The translations under genes were made by a program, and so were the position numbers. Positions 63,980-64,000 of a stretch of 64,000 nt of DNA are shown in pieces (positions within the stretch are counted from its first letter, which is position 1; each line of letters starts with the position of its first letter). Below the pieces are notes generated by a model, which did no database searches, was not told where the DNA came from, and worked only from the letters and a program-made list of their open reading frames with translations. Source of the stretch: Pukyongia sp963768085 (GTDB lineage Bacteria; Bacteroidota; Bacteroidia; Flavobacteriales; Flavobacteriaceae); the NCBI GenBank assembly GCA_963768085.1, contig CAVYGO010000002.1, positions 310,001 through 374,000 on the forward strand. The letters are read 5' to 3'.

Positions 63980-64000
63980 CATACAAGAACAGGTAACTGA

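Overview
The window looks like chromosomal DNA from a marine member of the Flavobacteriaceae (Bacteroidota). The reasons are moderate GC, weak Shine-Dalgarno sequences, -7 boxes of the TAnnTTTG type, many SPII lipoproteins, a DUF4251 protein, a FusA2-type EF-G paralogue and flavobacterial cold-shock proteins. No rRNA, tRNA, CRISPR array, insertion sequence or phage module was recognised.

Layout. Positions 1-2925 (minus strand) form a gluconate operon: a lipoprotein lactonase, a gluconokinase fused to 6-phosphogluconate dehydrogenase, and the first codons of a GntP-type permease. A YceI protein follows. Next to it, and missed by length-filtered gene calling, is a 44-residue microprotein made of three repeats whose codons differ almost only by synonymous changes (3631-3765). 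Divergent from it is the most interesting region, 3875-11172. It is a tight six-gene plus-strand operon: a membrane FlgO/TolB-like TPR protein, a small membrane protein, a caspase-like protease fused to an alpha/beta hydrolase and a TRAFs-binding-like TPR domain, a small soluble protein, and two membrane-anchored TIR proteins with C-terminal ectodomains. It resembles a prokaryotic conflict or cell-death system with parts analogous to animal innate immunity.

11186-20748 is mostly housekeeping: an MFS exporter, the EF-G paralogue that lacks the catalytic His, a coiled-coil protein, an Old Yellow Enzyme, an HtrA-like protease, lipoproteins, a convergent DoxX-like pair and a CDP-alcohol phosphotransferase. 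20749-26851 carries an intergenic region with 48-bp palindromic direct repeats and two large proteases without signal peptides (M14 carboxypeptidase-VWA and subtilase). 27234-33965 carries a frameshifted APC permease, an exported isoaspartyl methyltransferase, a TPR adenylate cyclase with a GNAT-like partner, two tandem paralogous small proteins, and an orphan Pycsar-effector-like (DUF5706) membrane protein.

34456-38534 is a possible cold and membrane-lipid group (CFA-synthase-like methyltransferase, two CspA proteins, fatty-acid desaturase) followed by RlmF. 38590-42587 keeps the tesA / ybbA-ybbP divergent arrangement known from E. coli, but ybbA has a 1-base frameshift near its start. 42682-50510 has an SLC12-like cotransporter, START and OsmC proteins, a zinc alcohol dehydrogenase, a third cold-shock-domain protein and a membrane-bound winged-helix regulator of unusual topology. 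50554-63019 holds secreted or lipoprotein hydrolases (class C beta-lactamase fold, CocE/NonD) and two inverted VPS10/BNR beta-propeller paralogues flanking a 752-residue leaderless protein. The window ends with a truncated TPR gene and a GyrI-like protein.

Two single-base frameshifts, one gene lacking a standard start codon and one 3'-truncated gene suggest either recent decay or residual sequencing error.
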